A DNA stretch of 58,195 nt, from positions 1-58,195 of the forward strand of contig CAKZUB010000034.1 in NCBI GenBank assembly GCA_937921505.1, in the 5' to 3' direction. The notes under the pieces were generated by a model. It made no database searches, was not told the DNA's origin, and worked only from the letters and a program-made list of their open reading frames with translations. Each line of letters starts with the position of its first letter. The stretch's first letter is position 1. Below, in pieces: positions 58,078 to 58,195 of this stretch. Source of the DNA: an uncultured Clostridia bacterium. Its GTDB lineage: Bacteria; Bacillota; Clostridia; Lachnospirales; Cellulosilyticaceae. Position numbers and translations under genes: made by a program.

Positions 58078-58195
58078 TTCTTTTATTTAATTACTATATA
58101 TATCAAGGGTTTAGATGCTTTTTTGCAATAAAAATAGCAACTCCCCCTATTTTGAGTTATAATTGAGTCTCTCACAACACCAATTAAACCCAAAA

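Overview
The window is low-GC, AT-rich chromosomal DNA with strong AGGAG-type ribosome binding sites and short, tightly packed or overlapping operons. Its marker families are two DUF1540 cysteine repeats, YesM/YesN-type sensor-regulator pairs, LplABC-type sugar transport without its own ATPase, a CdaA/CdaR pair and a bifunctional BirA. Together they indicate an anaerobic, plant-polysaccharide-using clostridium (Bacillota, Clostridia, Lachnospirales-like). A Cellulosilyticum-like genus is only a guess. No rRNA, tRNA, CRISPR array or phage was seen.

Layout. (1) 1-4.1 kb: the start of an unknown gene at the edge, an APC amino-acid permease, and an AmmeMemoRadiSam pair (a radical SAM enzyme plus a MEMO-AMMECR1 fusion). 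(2) 4.3-13.9 kb, minus strand: a two-component system with a TRAP-type lipoprotein, a complete DctP-DctQ-DctM TRAP transporter, a YcxB-like protein, an MFS permease and a KdgF-like cupin; this looks like sensing, uptake and first processing of an organic acid, perhaps a uronate. (3) 14.1-18.6 kb: a DUF1540 protein, a CPBP protease, and a zinc ABC operon (znuACB) behind a promoter carrying a perfect 22-bp inverted repeat. (4) 18.6-24.8 kb: a housekeeping operon (RNase Z, a small exported protein, TsaD, a YacL-like PIN-TRAM protein) divergent from feoAB, which has a Fur-like box in its promoter. (5) 24.8-34.3 kb: small unknown proteins, glmM, a ROK glucokinase, cdaR-cdaA (c-di-AMP synthesis) and a three-gene envelope cluster. 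(6) 34.3-35.9 kb: insertion-sequence remnants (two pieces of an IS1634/DUF4277-like transposase and an IS66 tail). (7) 35.9-51.5 kb, minus strand: a Gram-positive polysaccharide-utilisation locus with LplB/LplC permeases, a sugar-binding lipoprotein, a YesN/YesM two-component system, two GH43 enzymes (one fused to ankyrin-like repeats), a secreted GH16 glucanase, a decayed GH16 copy, a GH1 beta-glucosidase and a DUF4038/GH140-like hydrolase. (8) 51.7-58 kb, minus strand: lysS, greA, dusB, coaX, a PanT-like ECF component, a small unknown protein and birA.

The polysaccharide locus reads as one pathway: extracellular cleavage by GH16, oligosaccharide capture by the lipoprotein, import by LplB/LplC powered by an ATPase encoded elsewhere, and cytoplasmic trimming by GH43, GH1 and GH140-like enzymes, all under the YesMN pair.

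Two families of short dispersed repeats were found by comparing intergenic regions. One is a roughly 80-bp two-hairpin element (copies at 254, 6042 and 22670). The other is a 114-115-bp element with terminal inverted repeats that resembles a miniature transposable element (4116 and 25521, with an end fragment at 34349). Many genes are followed by long, near-perfect palindromic terminators.
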